A stretch of DNA of 64,000 bases from Oscillospiraceae bacterium (GCA_022650485.1 JALCPP010000011.1:1-64000); one strand, 5' to 3'; counted from the first letter of the stretch, positions 8,694 to 17,309 are shown. Numbers and translations are program-made. The notes: a model not told the origin generated them from the sequence alone.

Positions 8694-10604
8694 ATGATTC
8701 ATGTCAGCTTAAAGGGCGATGTCCGCGATTATGAAAGCGGCGTAACCGTCGCGGAAGTTGCAAAATCGATTGGCGCCGGGCTTTACAGGGCCGCGTGTGC
8801 CGGAAAAATCAATGGGAAAACGGTGGATCTGCGCACACCGCTGACTGAGGATTGTGAACTTCAGATTCTGACCTTTGACGATGAGGAGGGCAAGCGTGCC
8901 TATTGGCACACGACTTCCCATATTATGGCGCAGGCAGTCAAGCATCTGTTCCCGGAAGCGGGTTTTGCGATTGGCCCGTCAATTGAAAATGGCTTTTACT
9001 ATGATTTCGATTTGCCCCGCACGCTGACGCCGGAAGATCTTTCCTCCATTGAAGCCGAAATGAAAAAGATCATTAAGGCGGATCTTCCGCTGGAACGGTT
9101 TGAACTTGACCCGGCGGATGCAATTGCGCTGATGGAAAAAGAACATCAGATTTATAAAGTAGAACTGATTCGCGAACACTCCGGAAAAGGCGAGAAGATC
9201 AGCTTTTATCGTCAGGGGGATTATACTGACCTGTGTGCCGGCCCGCACCTGATGACCACCGGCCGTGTGAAAGCGGTCAAGCTGACCAACTGCACCGGTG
9301 CCTATTGGCGCGCGGATAAAAACAATAAAATGCTGCAGCGTGTTTATGGCATTTCTTTCCCGAAAACTTCTGATCTAAATGCGTATCTGACCATGATGGA
9401 AGAGGCAAAGAAGCGCGATCACCGCAAGCTGGGCCGCGAACTCGATTTGTTTGATATTTATGAGGAGGGACCTGGGTTTCCGTTTTTCCTGCCGAAGGGC
9501 ATGATTCTGCGCAACGTGCTCGAAAATTTCTGGCGTGAAGAACATGCGACACACGGTTATGAAGAAATTCGTACCCCGGTTATTTTGAGTAAGGACCTTT
9601 GGCTGCGGTCCGGCCACTGGGATCACTATAAGGATAATATGTATACTACGAAAATCGACGATGCGGATTACTGCATCAAGCCGATGAACTGCCCCGGCGG
9701 CATGCTGGTTTACAAACGGAAACTGCATTCTTACCGTGACCTTCCGGAGCGTGTGGCGGAACTGGGACTGGTGCATCGGCACGAACTGTCCGGTGCGCTG
9801 CACGGCCTGATGCGTGTGCGTTGCTTTACCCAGGATGATGCGCATATCTTTATGACGCCGGAACAGACCGAAAGCGAAATTCTCGGCGTGATGAATCTGA
9901 TTGACAGCTTCTACAAGGTGTTCGGCTTTACCTACAGTCTGGAACTTTCGACCCGGCCGAAGGACTCCATGGGTACCGACGAGCAGTGGAAGATGGCAAC
10001 GGATGCGTTGATTCACGCATTGAAGGCAAACGGAAAGCCCTATGCGATCAATGAGGGCGACGGTGCGTTCTACGGCCCGAAGATCGACTTCCATCTGCGT
10101 GACTCCATTGGCCGTACCTGGCAGTGCGGGACCATTCAGCTCGATTTCCAGATGCCGGAACGCTTTGAATTGACCTATACCGGTGCGGATGGGGAAAAGC
10201 ACCGTCCGGTCATGCTCCATCGAGTAATCTTTGGCAGCATTGAGCGTTTTATCGGTATTTTGACCGAGCATTACGCGGGTGCGTTCCCGATGTGGCTGGC
10301 TCCGGTTCAGGTGAAGGTTCTTCCTATTTCAGACAGTGCGCATGAATATGCCCGCAAGGTGGCAGATCAGATTTCCGCCGCCGGCCTGCGTATGGAGCTT
10401 GATACGCGCAACGAAAAAATCGGTTACAAGATCCGCGAAGCGCAGCTGCAGAAAATTCCATACATGCTTGTTATCGGTGAAAAAGAAGCGCAGAGCGGTG
10501 AGATTTCCGTGCGCGGCCGTAAGAGCGGTGATCTTGGCACCATGAGCCTTTCGGAATTTGTCAAGAAAGCTACGCAAGAGGTTGCAACAAAAGCAAAAGA
10601 CTGA
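8694..10604 (+). CDS. thrS: Threonine--tRNA ligase
   Basis: 636 residues from ATG 8694, preceded by AAAGGAGTG. The open frame extends further upstream but that part is the T-box leader. Domains: TGS (about 1-62), the editing/SAD domain with HTTSHIMAQA (about 73), the class II catalytic core with MNCPGGM and the HRHE segment, and a C-terminal anticodon-binding domain. It charges tRNA-Thr in the cytoplasm. Regulation by a threonine T-box immediately upstream is consistent with its identity. Monocistronic: a strong terminator follows. Confidence 0.98.
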   Translation: MIHVSLKGDVRDYESGVTVAEVAKSIGAGLYRAACAGKINGKTVDLRTPLTEDCELQILTFDDEEGKRAYWHTTSHIMAQAVKHLFPEAGFAIGPSIENGFYYDFDLPRTLTPEDLSSIEAEMKKIIKADLPLERFELDPADAIALMEKEHQIYKVELIREHSGKGEKISFYRQGDYTDLCAGPHLMTTGRVKAVKLTNCTGAYWRADKNNKMLQRVYGISFPKTSDLNAYLTMMEEAKKRDHRKLGRELDLFDIYEEGPGFPFFLPKGMILRNVLENFWREEHATHGYEEIRTPVILSKDLWLRSGHWDHYKDNMYTTKIDDADYCIKPMNCPGGMLVYKRKLHSYRDLPERVAELGLVHRHELSGALHGLMRVRCFTQDDAHIFMTPEQTESEILGVMNLIDSFYKVFGFTYSLELSTRPKDSMGTDEQWKMATDALIHALKANGKPYAINEGDGAFYGPKIDFHLRDSIGRTWQCGTIQLDFQMPERFELTYTGADGEKHRPVMLHRVIFGSIERFIGILTEHYAGAFPMWLAPVQVKVLPISDSAHEYARKVADQISAAGLRMELDTRNEKIGYKIREAQLQKIPYMLVIGEKEAQSGEISVRGRKSGDLGTMSLSEFVKKATQEVATKAKD

Positions 10605-10649
10605 TTTTGGTCTGATCATCAGGTCGTTTTCAATAGATGATAATATGAA

Positions 10650-10692
10650 AAGAGAGCCGCATCTGTGTAACGGATGCGGCTCTCTTGATTTT
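10650..10692. terminator. Bidirectional terminator between thrS and ykuK
   Basis: AAGAGAGCCGCATC (10650-10663) pairs perfectly with GATGCGGCTCTCTT (10673-10686), followed by GATTTTTT. Two converging genes flank it. Confidence 0.9.
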
Positions 10693-10705
10693 TTGCATAC
10701 AGCTG

Positions 10706-11194
10706 CTATTTGCTGATCTTGTCTGCGATGCTGCTCGCTGCGAACGAGTCGGGCTTGATTTTGCAGTCATATCCGCAGGCCTTTACCCAGGCGACAAGTT
10801 CAGGAATCAGCTTATTTGTCTTTCCTTTTTTTCCAATATCGACATGAATGCAGAAATTGACATTGTCAAAGTTAAACTGGATTCGATTGCAGTAGTCTTC
10901 CACTTGAGAAATCAGCTTATCTGCATATTTCAGGCTTAAACTGGTTTCGTAAAACAATTTCTGCCGGATATTATTGATTCTTTTTAACCGGATAATATCG
11001 TAGAAGAAAATTCCGCCATGCCCTATGTTTTGAACCGCAATTACGACTACCATTTTTGTATCGGAATAGTTTTGGCTGTCTGTTCCGACGATCAGATTAA
11101 AACCTTGTGATGTTTTATGGTTTGACCGGATGTAGTTCGTGATGATGTTTATCATTTGCTGGTCATTACAGTTTCCATAAGTAGGACTGATCAT
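10706..11194 (-). CDS. YkuK-family (DUF458) RNase H-like protein
   Basis: 162 residues. LIVGTDSQNYSDTKMVVVIAV resembles the first strand of an RNase H-like fold with its acidic residue (GTDSQ), and HVDIGKKGKTNKLIPEL the later DxG...GK(T/S) signature of the YkuK family. The C-terminal GYDCKIKPDSFAASSIADK is also conserved in that family. The family is found in sporulating Firmicutes, and its substrate is unknown; a nuclease role is inferred only from the fold. RBS AAAGGAG precedes the ATG by 10 bp. A TATGAT with TG extension lies about 65 bp upstream. Confidence 0.8.
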   Translation of the reverse strand: MISPTYGNCNDQQMINIITNYIRSNHKTSQGFNLIVGTDSQNYSDTKMVVVIAVQNIGHGGIFFYDIIRLKRINNIRQKLFYETSLSLKYADKLISQVEDYCNRIQFNFDNVNFCIHVDIGKKGKTNKLIPELVAWVKACGYDCKIKPDSFAASSIADKISK

Positions 11195-11386
11195 AGAGCT
11201 ATACTCCTTTAAAAAGTAATTTGAAACCTTTCCTCCGAAGTTTTGCTGTTGCTATCATACCATATTTTTTTTCTTTTTGCGTTATATTTCCGTAAACTTT
11301 GTTAGAAAAATAACTGAATCCTTTTATAGGCTTTCTTCCTAATAAAAAGAAACTTTGCTATGAACTGCTATATATAGATGCATCTA

Positions 11387-11415
11387 TTGACTAAGCTTAG
11401 CACATATTGTATAAT
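11387..11415 (+). promoter_or_regulatory. Sigma-A promoter for the small NrdD-like gene
   Basis: TTGACT and TATAAT with 17-bp spacing, 35 bp upstream of the start at 11450. The preceding 11195-11386 is AT-rich divergent intergenic sequence. Confidence 0.75.
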
Positions 11416-11449
11416 AAGAATAGTTATTAATTAATGGAGGCTGATAAAA

Positions 11450-11719
11450 ATGCAAAGCAATGTAACAGTAGTTGGCGGTACATTGGCGCAAGCAGAGGTT
11501 GAAAATTATATTCAGTATGTCAATCGGCAGAATCCGGGCAGGGCGATTCGATCCCTGCAAATTGAACCGGATGGCGAGTATGTAAATCTGTCTTATCAGC
11601 TTGAACCGGTTTCGTTTGAACGAATCCGCCGGATTACCGGGTATTTGGTCGGGACGATGGACCGCTGGAACAATGCAAAATGTGCTGAGGAGCGGGACCG
11701 GGTCAAGCACGGAATGTGA
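11450..11719 (+). CDS. Small protein resembling the C-terminal tail of anaerobic ribonucleotide reductase
   Basis: 89 residues. The segment FERIRRITGYLVGTMDRWNNAK followed by AEERDRVKHG is very like the C-terminal region of class III NrdD enzymes, but the glycyl-radical loop and zinc cysteines are absent and there is no N-terminal catalytic barrel. Stand-alone versions of this kind are annotated in many Clostridia as anaerobic ribonucleoside-triphosphate reductase, although they cannot be the enzyme. It might be a regulator or partner; that is speculation. RBS GGAGG is 10 bp upstream and a consensus promoter lies at 11387. Confidence 0.7.
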   Translation: MQSNVTVVGGTLAQAEVENYIQYVNRQNPGRAIRSLQIEPDGEYVNLSYQLEPVSFERIRRITGYLVGTMDRWNNAKCAEERDRVKHGM

Positions 11720-11792
11720 GTTGTTAAAAAAGCCATGGAAATTTATGTTGTTTCCCTCATAAACGGGTATGCTATCGCGTGGGGTGATTCTC

Positions 11793-11936
11793 ATGACTAA
11801 AATTGACCCTAACATGCAGGGACGGTTTCAATCGCTGTCAGCGGACTTACAGGAGGAAATTATGAAGCAGAATGTTCAAATTCATAATCTTCATGATTTA
11901 ATCCACTGTCTCGAGAAAATTGTTAAGGAAAAATAA
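11793..11936 (+). CDS. Small hypothetical protein (47 residues)
   Basis: A short frame starting MTKIDPNMQGRFQSLSADLQ and ending LIHCLEKIVKEK. It is rich in Leu/Glu/Lys and predicted all-helical with heptad-like spacing. GGGGTG lies 8 bp before the ATG, and a good terminator begins 11 bp after the stop, so it has the framing of a real gene. No function recognised. Confidence 0.55.
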   Translation: MTKIDPNMQGRFQSLSADLQEEIMKQNVQIHNLHDLIHCLEKIVKEK

Positions 11937-11946
11937 TGAAAGAAAA

Positions 11947-11981
11947 TGCCGCACGGCTTGATTTGCCGCGCGGCGTTTTTC
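11947..11981 (+). terminator. Intrinsic terminator
   Basis: TGCCGCACGGC (11947-11957) and GCCGCGCGGCG (11965-11975) form an 11-bp stem with one mismatch, followed by TTTTTC. Confidence 0.85.
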
Positions 11982-12171
11982 TGCGTGTTGGTTTTGTTTT
12001 TCATGAAATGATCGGATTTTCCAAATTTTGTGATTGAAACCAAGCTGTCTGCCCATAATAGAATCAGGGATTAAACAGGGGGTTTCCGGCATGATAAATG
12101 AATTCCAGATGATTGGGGGGCCATTGAGGCAGGGACTGTATCAAAATGATTGCTTTACGCGAGGAATGAGA

Positions 12172-12804
12172 ATGGAACAATTTCAAAGAATTCCATCACA
12201 TATCGGGATTATCCCGGACGGTAACAGAAGATGGGCGGTGCAGAACGGTCTGCTAAAGGAAGATGGGTACGGTTATGGAATCGAGCCTGGTTTTCAGCTT
12301 TATGAATTGCTGTTGGAATATGGAATCCGAGAAGCCACGTTTTATGGCTTTACCAAAGACAACAATAAAAGGGTCCTAAAGCAGAGGGAGGCTTTTACGC
12401 AGGCCTGTGTAAAAGCAGTGGAACGTTTGAGCGGCAAAGACGGAAATTTATATGTTGTGGGGAATACTCAATCGCCTGCTTTTCCGGAAGAATTAAAAAA
12501 ATATGCAAATCAGCGTGTCTGCTTTGGAAGAGGAAAAATCAACTTGAACTTTTTGGTAAATTATGACTGGAAATGGGACTTAAACGGACTCCGGGAAACG
12601 GGGCAGCTCAAGTCATCCGGAATATCCAAGGTGGATTTGATGATCCGCTGGGGCGGCCGAAGGCGATTAAGCGGTTTTTTACCCGCGCAGGCGGTATATT
12701 CTGACTTTTATATTGTTGATGACTTCTGGCCGGATTTTCGTCCTTCACATTTTCTCGATGCGCTTCGTTGGTATCAGAGCTGCGATGTAACGCTGGGTGG
12801 CTGA
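12172..12804 (+). CDS. Short cis-prenyltransferase (undecaprenyl diphosphate synthase family)
   Basis: About 210 residues from ATG 12172 (GAGG 7 bp upstream); in-frame ATGs at 12166 and 12091 are alternatives, the latter with AGGGGG. The UppS signature HIGIIPDGNRRWA is present near the N-terminus, with FYGFTKDNNKR as the second conserved block and LMIRWGGRRRLSGFLPAQAVYSDFY matching the C-terminal RxSxF motif, although the canonical RTSGExRLSNFLLWQ is changed (RWGGRRRLSGFLPAQ). These enzymes condense isopentenyl diphosphate onto an allylic primer. The protein is shorter than housekeeping UppS (about 240-250), so it is probably a second, divergent copy. No other isoprenoid gene is adjacent. Confidence 0.75.
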   Translation: MEQFQRIPSHIGIIPDGNRRWAVQNGLLKEDGYGYGIEPGFQLYELLLEYGIREATFYGFTKDNNKRVLKQREAFTQACVKAVERLSGKDGNLYVVGNTQSPAFPEELKKYANQRVCFGRGKINLNFLVNYDWKWDLNGLRETGQLKSSGISKVDLMIRWGGRRRLSGFLPAQAVYSDFYIVDDFWPDFRPSHFLDALRWYQSCDVTLGG

Positions 12805-12882
12805 ATGTCCGGAAGCAAGTTCATAATAAATTCATATTTTTATTGTATTATGTAAACAAGATTAAATTATAGGAGGTCTAAA

Positions 12883-13035
12883 ATGAATACAAGTACGAAA
12901 CCTGCGCTGCAAAGCAAATTGTTGGTATATCTGAATTTTTACCGACTGGCAGACAAGCAAAACAACCAGGAGCGAAAGGCAGAGTTGGAACCATACATTG
13001 AGGACCTTCGGGAAGAGATTAAAAAGGCGGAATAA
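12883..13035 (+). CDS. Small hypothetical protein (50 residues)
   Basis: A frame starting MNTSTKPALQSKLLVYLNFY and ending EDLREEIKKAE, with AGGAGG 6 bp before the ATG and a strong terminator beginning 9 bp after the stop. The composition is helical and charged at the C-terminal half. Function unknown; the clean RBS-ORF-terminator unit argues it is expressed. Confidence 0.6.
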   Translation: MNTSTKPALQSKLLVYLNFYRLADKQNNQERKAELEPYIEDLREEIKKAE

Positions 13036-13043
13036 AGTAAATG

Positions 13044-13078
13044 AGCGCTGTTTGGGGGTTCCCAAACGGCGCTTTTTA
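13044..13078 (+). terminator. Intrinsic terminator
   Basis: A 13-bp stem (AGCGCTGTTTGGG / CCCAAACGGCGCT) is followed by TTTTTAG. Confidence 0.9.
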
Positions 13079-13102
13079 GCAGCCTTTAGCAGAAAAATGA
13101 GG

Positions 13103-13669
13103 CTATTCAATCCCAAGTTCGTTCATTTTCTCTCTTAATTTGAGAAAATCCTCAAATGCTGCCGGCTTGTTGTTCGGATTTCTCAGCAGAGCCGCCGGAT
13201 GAGGAGTCGCCGTCATGAGAACACCGTTTTTCTCTGTATATGTTCCGTGTTCTTTCATGATTTTAAAATTGGGACGAATGAGTTTCATGGCGGCAATGCG
13301 CCCCAGGCAGACAATGATTTTCGGGCGCATCAGGGCAAACTGGCTGCGCAGCCATCCGATGCATTGTTCCTGTTCTTCCGGCTGCGGGTCGCGGTTTTTC
13401 GGCGGTCTGCATTTGACAATATTCGCGATATAAATGTTCTTGTCGCGGCTGAGGTCCACAGCATCCAGCATCTTATCCAAAAGCTGCCCGCTTCGCCCGA
13501 CAAATGGCTTTCCCTGCAAATCTTCCTGTTCTCCCGGTCCTTCTCCGATAAAGAGTACTTTCGCGTTTCGGTTTCCCATGCCGAACACGACGTTGGTGCG
13601 TTCTTTGCACAAACTGCATTTGGTGCAGTTCAGGCACGCCTGTTCCAGTTCTTCCCATGTTGCGTACAA
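13103..13669 (-). CDS. Type-4 (family 4) iron-sulfur uracil-DNA glycosylase
   Basis: 188 residues. N-terminal cysteines C12, C15, C18 and C21, with later CRPPKNRDP and CIGWL cysteines, fit the 4Fe-4S cluster of family 4 UDGs. GEGPGEQEDLQGKPFVGRSG is the active-site motif, and TPHPAALLR the C-terminal His motif. It removes uracil from DNA to start base excision repair. It stands alone on the minus strand, converging on the small gene at 12883. TATAAT with TG extension lies at 13704-13709 on the minus strand, 35 bp upstream of the start. Confidence 0.93.
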   Translation of the reverse strand: MYATWEELEQACLNCTKCSLCKERTNVVFGMGNRNAKVLFIGEGPGEQEDLQGKPFVGRSGQLLDKMLDAVDLSRDKNIYIANIVKCRPPKNRDPQPEEQEQCIGWLRSQFALMRPKIIVCLGRIAAMKLIRPNFKIMKEHGTYTEKNGVLMTATPHPAALLRNPNNKPAAFEDFLKLREKMNELGIE

Positions 13670-13703
13670 GCAATCGCCGCCTTTTCTGTCGAATCTTGCT
13701 TAC

Positions 13704-13709
13704 ATTATA
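13704..13709 (-). promoter_or_regulatory. Extended -10 element for the UDG gene
   Basis: TGATATAAT on the minus strand. No good -35 is seen at 16-18 bp, as is usual for extended -10 promoters. Confidence 0.5.
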
Positions 13710-13868
13710 TCATATAGGGCGAATTCGGAAAAGAGACTGCCGTGAATGGTGAAATTTTCAAATGGTATCTGTTGGGAAAAATATACTGCGTTGGAAAATC
13801 AAGTACTCTGCGTATGAGGAATGTCATTTATGCATGTGCCGGGCCGTGTGAAAAACAAAAATTGTAGG

Positions 13869-13897
13869 TTGTCTTTTCTAAAAAAGTAGGGTATAAT
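13869..13897 (+). promoter_or_regulatory. Promoter of the SRP RNA gene
   Basis: TTGTCT and TATAAT with 17-bp spacing, about 24 bp before the RNA. No ORF starts between it and dnaX, as expected for an RNA promoter. Confidence 0.8.
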
Positions 13898-13920
13898 AAT
13901 ACGGTAACTTTTATACACGC

Positions 13921-14118
13921 AGGACCAAGCAAGACAGAGAGGCGTGCGATGGGATATGCGGCCGGGCGGGCTCTGTGCGGCGGGGCGCCGTGAACCATGT
14001 CAGGCGGGGAACCGAGCAGCATTAAGCGGAGTTGCTCCGTGCGACGCAGTTAGGTCTGTTCGTCCGCATATCCAATCGCATGAGTGTCGTGGTGTCACGG
14101 CCTGTCTTGCTTTCTGCT
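13921..14118 (+). ncRNA. ffs: Signal recognition particle RNA
   Basis: A long hairpin RNA of about 195 nt. The termini pair (AGCAAGACAG at 13928-13937 with CTGTCTTGCT at 14102-14111), and GCGATGGGATATGCGG pairs with CCGCATATCCAATCGC further in. The apical helix-8 region carries GTGAACCATGTCAGGCGGG, then GAACCGAGCAGCATTAAG, matching the conserved SRP core of domain IV. It binds Ffh (encoded at 45832) and FtsY for co-translational membrane targeting. Position directly upstream of dnaX is the usual location in Clostridia. The ends are approximate. Confidence 0.93.
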
Positions 14119-14136
14119 TTTCGGGGGTGAGTTGAC

Positions 14137-15771
14137 ATGTATCAGGTTCTCTACAGAAAATGGAGGCCGAAAACTTTCTCCGACGTGGTGGGTCAGCCGC
14201 AGGTTACCCAGACGCTGAAAAATGAGCTTGAGTCCGGCCGGGTGGCGCATGCGTATCTGTTCACCGGTTCCCGCGGAACAGGAAAGACCACCTGTGCCAA
14301 AATCCTCGCAAAGGCTGTTAACTGCCTCGATTTAAAAAACGGAGACCCCTGCGGCAAATGTGAAATTTGCCGTGGAATCGAGGATGGCTCGGTAATGGAT
14401 ATCGTGGAAATCGATGCGGCTTCCAACAATGGGGTGGACAGTATCCGTGCCCTGAGGGAAGAAGCAAATTTCACACCTGCCGCCGCAAAATATCGGGTTT
14501 ATATCATCGATGAAGTTCACATGCTTTCCATCGGGGCGTTTAACGCGCTGCTCAAGACGTTGGAAGAGCCGCCTGCACACGTGATTTTTATTCTTGCTAC
14601 CACAGAGGTGCATAAGCTGCCAGCCACGATTTTGTCGCGCTGCCAGCGGTTTGATTTTCACCGGATTCCTCCGCAGGAAATCGCCGCGCGTCTGTCTTAT
14701 GTGGCGGAGCAGGAAGCAGATTCCATCGACCAGTCTGCCGCGCTGCTGATTGCCCGCCTGGCTGATGGAGCCTTGCGTGACGCACTTTCTATCTTAGACC
14801 AATGCTTTGGGCGTTCTAAAAATGTGACGGAAGAGATTGTTGTGCAAACGGCGGGACTGGTTGGCCGGGAACATCTGTTTCAGCTGACGGATGCGGTTCG
14901 GCGGCAGGACAGTGCCGCTGCACTTGAAATTATCGATCAGCTGCATTCTTCTTCCAAAGATATGGCCAGGCTGTGCGGGGAGCTTTCCTCTCATTTTCGC
15001 AGCTTGATGCTGATTCAAACCATGAATCAGCCCAGACCCCTGTTAGCGGTGACCGATGCGGAATATGAAGAGTTGAAACAGCAGGCGGGGCAGGTTTCAA
15101 TTGCGACGATCCTCCATGCGATCGATTCCCTTCAGGTTACGCTTGAAAAGATGTATCGGGGAGGAGACCGACGAATTGAATTTGAACTTGCAATGCTTCG
15201 GCTGTGTTCCCCGCAGCTGGATTCATCGCCTCAGGCACTGCTAAGGCGGATTGAAGCGCTGGAGCAGGGAACTTCCAAACCCCGTGCGGTGCAGCCGGTG
15301 CCGAAGCACTCGCCTGCGCCGGAACATCCTGATTCGACGCAGAAGGAAAAAGAAGCGCCTGCGAAAGCCGCAGAACCAAAGAATATCACTGTTCCGGATA
15401 CATCGGTTCCGGTCGAGCCGGAACAAAAGATTGGCGAATTGAAAGACAACGCGGAACAATTGGCGGAATGGCCGGAAATTGTTCAGGCACTGAAAAGCTA
15501 TTCACACACCATTGCGGCGGCTTTTAACGGGTCGAGCGCCTATGTCAGCGGTGATTATGTTTTGATAGATGCCCCAAATGGAATGGCATTTAAGCTGCTG
15601 CGCAAGCCGGAACATCGGGAAAATATGCGCAGGGCGATTCAGCAGGTGACAGGGCGCACCTATCGCCTTGGTCCTTATCGAAAGCCACAGGAGAGCCGCC
15701 CGCAGGACGATCCGCTTGCCCAACTTGTGCAGAAGGCGGAAAATCAGGGAATTCCGGTAGAAACAACATAA
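14137..15771 (+). CDS. dnaX: DNA polymerase III subunit gamma/tau
   Basis: 544 residues. The AAA+ clamp-loader module has Walker A GSRGTGKTT (about 44-52), a zinc-binding set of cysteines (CLDLKNGDPCGKCEIC, about 64-79), the Walker B region IIDEVHML and sensor/arginine-finger SRCQRF. A Pro/Glu-rich linker (about 370-430) and a C-terminal tau-like region follow. It loads the sliding clamp and couples the polymerase to the helicase. GGGGGTGA precedes the ATG. It is followed by ebfC and recR, the standard order. No obvious A-rich in-frame slippery heptamer for gamma production was found. Confidence 0.96.
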   Translation: MYQVLYRKWRPKTFSDVVGQPQVTQTLKNELESGRVAHAYLFTGSRGTGKTTCAKILAKAVNCLDLKNGDPCGKCEICRGIEDGSVMDIVEIDAASNNGVDSIRALREEANFTPAAAKYRVYIIDEVHMLSIGAFNALLKTLEEPPAHVIFILATTEVHKLPATILSRCQRFDFHRIPPQEIAARLSYVAEQEADSIDQSAALLIARLADGALRDALSILDQCFGRSKNVTEEIVVQTAGLVGREHLFQLTDAVRRQDSAAALEIIDQLHSSSKDMARLCGELSSHFRSLMLIQTMNQPRPLLAVTDAEYEELKQQAGQVSIATILHAIDSLQVTLEKMYRGGDRRIEFELAMLRLCSPQLDSSPQALLRRIEALEQGTSKPRAVQPVPKHSPAPEHPDSTQKEKEAPAKAAEPKNITVPDTSVPVEPEQKIGELKDNAEQLAEWPEIVQALKSYSHTIAAAFNGSSAYVSGDYVLIDAPNGMAFKLLRKPEHRENMRRAIQQVTGRTYRLGPYRKPQESRPQDDPLAQLVQKAENQGIPVETT

Positions 15772-15786
15772 CAGGAGGAGATTTTT

Positions 15787-16137
15787 ATGAAGGCAAGACT
15801 GCCCAAGGGATATGGTGGAGGCGGCGCGTCTAATTTACAGCAGATTGCGCGTCAGGCCCAGAAAATGCAGGAGCAGATGGCACAGACAACGCAGGAACTG
15901 GAAGAAAAAGAATATTCGGCTGCTGCCGGCGGCGACGCGGTTCGTGCGACTGTTACAGGAAAAATGGAAGTAAAGTCCATTGAACTCAAGCCGGAAGTCG
16001 TAGATCCGGAAGATATTGAAATCCTGTCTGATTTAGTGATTGCGGCGGTCAACGAGGCTTTGCGTGCGGCAGCGAACGACAAGACGGAGCGCATGGAACA
16101 AATTTCGGGTGGATTAAATGTTCCGGGGTTCCTGTAA
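15787..16137 (+). CDS. YbaB/EbfC family nucleoid-associated protein
   Basis: 116 residues. A Gly-rich N-terminus (KGYGGGGASNL) is followed by a helical section rich in Gln/Met (RQAQKMQEQMAQTTQELEEK) and the conserved VRATVTGKMEVKSIELKPEVVDPEDIEIL core. These proteins form dimers that bind DNA. AGGAGGAG is 9 bp before the ATG, 15 bp after dnaX. Part of the dnaX-ebfC-recR repair/replication operon. Confidence 0.94.
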   Translation: MKARLPKGYGGGGASNLQQIARQAQKMQEQMAQTTQELEEKEYSAAAGGDAVRATVTGKMEVKSIELKPEVVDPEDIEILSDLVIAAVNEALRAAANDKTERMEQISGGLNVPGFL

Positions 16138-16140
16138 TTT

Positions 16141-16749
16141 ATGGCGGGTTATCATATCCCTCCTTTATCGCGTCTGATTGACCAGTTTGAGCGGTTGCCG
16201 GGAATCGGCAGCAAGAGTGCCCAGCGTTTGGCCTATTACGTGCTGGGCCTTTCAGACAGCGGTGTGAAGGAGTTATCCGATGCAATTTTGGATGCGCATA
16301 AGAAAATCCATTACTGTAAAATCTGCTGTAACCTGACGGATGAGGAGCTGTGCCCGATCTGCCGCAATTCTGCGCGGGATCATTCCGCTATTTGCGTGGT
16401 GGAAGATCCACGTGATGTGATTGCGCTGGAGCGTACACATGAGTTTAACGCAGTCTATCATGTCCTTCATGGGGTTATATCGCCGTTAAACGGGATTGGC
16501 CCGGATCAGTTGTGCATAAAAGAACTGTTGGCCAGAATTGGGAATAAAGACCAAAAGGTTCGTGAAGTGATTATGGCAACTAACCCCACGGTGGAAGGGG
16601 AGGCGACCGCTATGTATATTTCGCGGTTGTTAAAGCCGCTTGGTGTCAAAGTCACGCGTTTGGCGTATGGGATTCCGGTTGGCGGAGATTTGGAATATGC
16701 TGATGAGTTTACTCTGACTCGTGCACTGGAAGGCCGCAGTGAAATCTGA
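16141..16749 (+). CDS. recR: Recombination mediator protein RecR
   Basis: 202 residues, the usual size. N-terminal helix-hairpin-helix [15 protein letters not shown], a four-cysteine zinc finger ([16 protein letters not shown], about 59-74), the Toprim motif [12 protein letters not shown], and the C-terminal [20 protein letters not shown] typical of RecR. It works with RecO (encoded at 40992) to load RecA at gaps. It begins 3 bp after ebfC ends, so translation is probably coupled. Confidence 0.97.
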   Translation: MAGYHIPPLSRLIDQFERLPGIGSKSAQRLAYYVLGLSDSGVKELSDAILDAHKKIHYCKICCNLTDEELCPICRNSARDHSAICVVEDPRDVIALERTHEFNAVYHVLHGVISPLNGIGPDQLCIKELLARIGNKDQKVREVIMATNPTVEGEATAMYISRLLKPLGVKVTRLAYGIPVGGDLEYADEFTLTRALEGRSEI

Positions 16750-16773
16750 GCGTGCGTTCAGTTTACATAACTC

Positions 16774-16802
16774 TTGACAACTATTCCAAAATGTGATATT
16801 CT
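16774..16802 (+). promoter_or_regulatory. Sigma-A promoter of smpB
   Basis: TTGACA and TATTCT with 17-bp spacing and a TG extension, 28 bp before the smpB start. Confidence 0.8.
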
Positions 16803-16829
16803 CTAATTCCCGAGAAGAAAGGGCTTTTT

Positions 16830-17297
16830 ATGCAAAAGAAAGATTCTTTTAAAACGATTTCTAAAAATAAAAAAGCCTATCATGACTATTTCGTAGAAGA
16901 AAGCATGGAGGCTGGCATTGAGCTTTGTGGAACGGAAGTGAAATCCATTCGCAAAGGTCAGGTCAACCTGAAGGATGCATGGTGTGGAATTGACAACGGG
17001 GAATTACAGATTAGAGGTATGCACATCAGCCCTTATGATCACGGCAATATTTTTAATCAGGATCCGATGCGTGTCCGTCGACTGCTCATGCATAAAAAGG
17101 AAATTCTGAGGCTGTTTGGGTTGGTCAAACAGAACGGATATGCTCTGATTCCACTTTCGATTTACTTGAAGGGATCTCTTGTGAAAGTTCAGATCGGACT
17201 TTGCAAGGGCAAAAAGCTGTACGATAAGCGTGCCGATTTGGCGGCCAAAGCGGCAAAACGTGACATGGAACGTGCCATGAAGGAACGTAATCGCTAA
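16830..17297 (+). CDS. smpB: SsrA-binding protein SmpB
   Basis: 155 residues with the conserved opening [31 protein letters not shown], the [11 protein letters not shown] stretch and the basic tail ([13 protein letters not shown]) that enters the ribosomal mRNA channel. It delivers tmRNA to stalled ribosomes. Its RNA partner ssrA follows 12 bp downstream, which is a common arrangement. AGAAAGGG lies 6 bp before the ATG. Confidence 0.97.
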   Translation: MQKKDSFKTISKNKKAYHDYFVEESMEAGIELCGTEVKSIRKGQVNLKDAWCGIDNGELQIRGMHISPYDHGNIFNQDPMRVRRLLMHKKEILRLFGLVKQNGYALIPLSIYLKGSLVKVQIGLCKGKKLYDKRADLAAKAAKRDMERAMKERNR

Positions 17298-17309
17298 AAA
17301 AATATATAT

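Noticed and set aside
9375-10271. 298-codon minus-strand frame inside thrS
   Set aside because: Antisense shadow of a strongly coding gene; no RBS and low-complexity composition.
13828-14022. 64-codon minus-strand frame before dnaX
   Set aside because: It overlaps the SRP RNA and its promoter; Pro/Ala/Arg-rich translation of a structured RNA.
15330-15370. Possible dnaX programmed frameshift at an A-rich stretch
   Set aside because: The run GGAAAAAGAAG is not a heptameric slippery site in the dnaX frame and no downstream stem or SD was seen.
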